Shown piece by piece: positions 14,272-15,108 of a stretch of DNA of 15,108 nt. A model generated the notes under the pieces. The model was given only the letters and a program-made list of their open reading frames with translations, did no database searches and had not been told where the DNA came from. This DNA is from Clostridia bacterium (GTDB lineage Bacteria > Bacillota > Clostridia > Oscillospirales > Butyricicoccaceae). The position numbers and the translations under genes were made by a program. The stretch covers positions 1-15,108 of the forward strand of contig JAFQVZ010000125.1 of NCBI GenBank assembly GCA_017407765.1, given 5' to 3'. Every line of letters starts with the position of its first letter. Position 1 is the stretch's first letter.

Positions 14272-15108
14272 ATGAAATGTCCCGACTGTCAGAAGAGCTG
14301 GGCTCCCTCTGACGCAGCAGCCAAGGCCATCTGCCCCTACTGCGGCAGCACAGACTCGGCCCCCGAAAATATAGACGAAGCTTTGTGGAAGGTCGCCTCG
14401 CTGTGCGGCGTTTCCTTCCTCGAGGACGGCCAGAAGCTCACCGGTGCTCTGCTCGACCTTGCCCCCAACATGAAAAAGGAATATAACCTCGTCAGAAGCC
14501 TTGTGGAATCGGGCGGACATACCCGCCTCTTTTCGGTAAGGAATGCCGCCTCCTCCCGTCAGGAGACCGAGCTTAAGATCGCCATGCGCGACCTTACCGA
14601 CAGCTGGGGTATGTCGGAAGACAATGCCGCTTCCCTTTGCCGCGCATACCTAAGCGCCGCAATGGGCGCTGTTCCCTCCACCGCAAAGGCCGAAGAAGAG
14701 ATCTTTACTCCCCACTACGAAAAGATCCTGGACGTAAAGTCCACCGTTGATGCCATTTTAAAGCTGGCAAGCCAGAATGGCGAGATCGACATAAATGCCT
14801 CTTTCCGCTATGATGTCGACACCTATCTCAAAACCAGAGTCGGCATCCCCTCGGGCGGCTTCAAGGAATCGGACATCCACAGCCTCTACATGGGCTTTGT
14901 TTCGTATATGAAGGCTCAAAATCCTGCAGGCGGCAGCACCGGCACCGGTACTGCCTCAGGCAAAAAGCCGGGCGGCAATAACAATGGAGGAAATGCCGGC
15001 GGCAGTAATCCCGGCGGAAATCCCCCTCCGGCCAAGAAAGCCAAGCGCCCTGCCTTTAAGGATGCCCTTTTCTCCCACCCCTCCGGCCAGCAGCCCATAC
15101 CTAAAAAA
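14272..15108 (+). CDS. Zinc-ribbon protein sharing a module with the vWA protein (partial)
   Basis: Open to the window end; 279 codons are visible. AAGGAG (14256-14261) lies ten bases before the ATG. Residues 1-25 are a zinc ribbon (C3, C6, C21, C24). Residues about 33-132 resemble a helical domain seen in many bacterial regulatory proteins (KLTGALLDLAPNMKKE, then GMSEDNAASLCRAYLSAAMG). Residues about 157-215 (VDTYLKTRVGIPSG, LYMGFVSYMK, then GGSTGT) match the C-terminal module of the vWA protein at 11740-12702. A Gly/Asn/Pro-rich low-complexity stretch (218-254) and a basic segment follow; further domains may lie beyond the edge. It is transcribed divergently from the kinase operon across a shared promoter region, suggesting joint control. 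Function unknown. Confidence 0.85.
   Translation, partial: MKCPDCQKSWAPSDAAAKAICPYCGSTDSAPENIDEALWKVASLCGVSFLEDGQKLTGALLDLAPNMKKEYNLVRSLVESGGHTRLFSVRNAASSRQETELKIAMRDLTDSWGMSEDNAASLCRAYLSAAMGAVPSTAKAEEEIFTPHYEKILDVKSTVDAILKLASQNGEIDINASFRYDVDTYLKTRVGIPSGGFKESDIHSLYMGFVSYMKAQNPAGGSTGTGTASGKKPGGNNNGGNAGGSNPGGNPPPAKKAKRPAFKDALFSHPSGQQPIPKK

Overview
The window reads as chromosomal DNA of a Gram-positive anaerobe, most likely a gut-type Clostridia (Firmicutes). Genes are tightly packed with purine-rich Shine-Dalgarno sites, intergenic DNA is strongly AT-rich, and the protein families (AIM24, GIY-YIG, WXG100-like hairpins, an FtsK/EssC-type ATPase) fit Firmicutes. I cannot name a genus.

Layout. 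1-442 is AT-rich non-coding DNA ending in a promoter. 443-2743 (+) is a two-gene unit: an AIM24-family protein and an uncharacterised 498-residue protein carrying a GIIGGGDGPTAI motif. Directly after its stop, in the same frame, lies the 3' remnant of a GIY-YIG endonuclease gene. A hairpin with T-runs on both sides (2882-2926) ends both this unit and the convergent operon.

From 14044 down to 2925 (-) runs one apparent 13-gene operon, nearly every junction overlapping or spaced by fewer than 26 bases. In transcription order: Ser/Thr kinase with zinc ribbon, TerY-like vWA protein, PP2C phosphatase (a TerY-P-type regulatory triad), a 79-residue WXG100-like protein, a 1265-residue FtsK/SpoIIIE-family ATPase without visible membrane segments, six small or medium helical proteins (several sharing an F/Y-x-D-D-G turn at the place where WXG100 proteins have W-x-G), a toxin with a helical N-terminus and an intact barnase domain, and its barstar inhibitor.

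A divergent gene at 14272 (+), cut by the window end, encodes a zinc-ribbon protein whose distal module is shared with the C-terminus of the vWA protein, tying it to the same system.

Interpretation (inference): kinase, phosphatase and vWA protein sense or switch a state; the multi-domain ATPase handles small helical-hairpin partners and possibly the barnase effector; barstar protects the producer. It resembles a stripped-down type VII secretion/effector locus fused to a TerY-P signalling triad, but no membrane component of a secretion channel is present. This combination is the most notable thing in the window.
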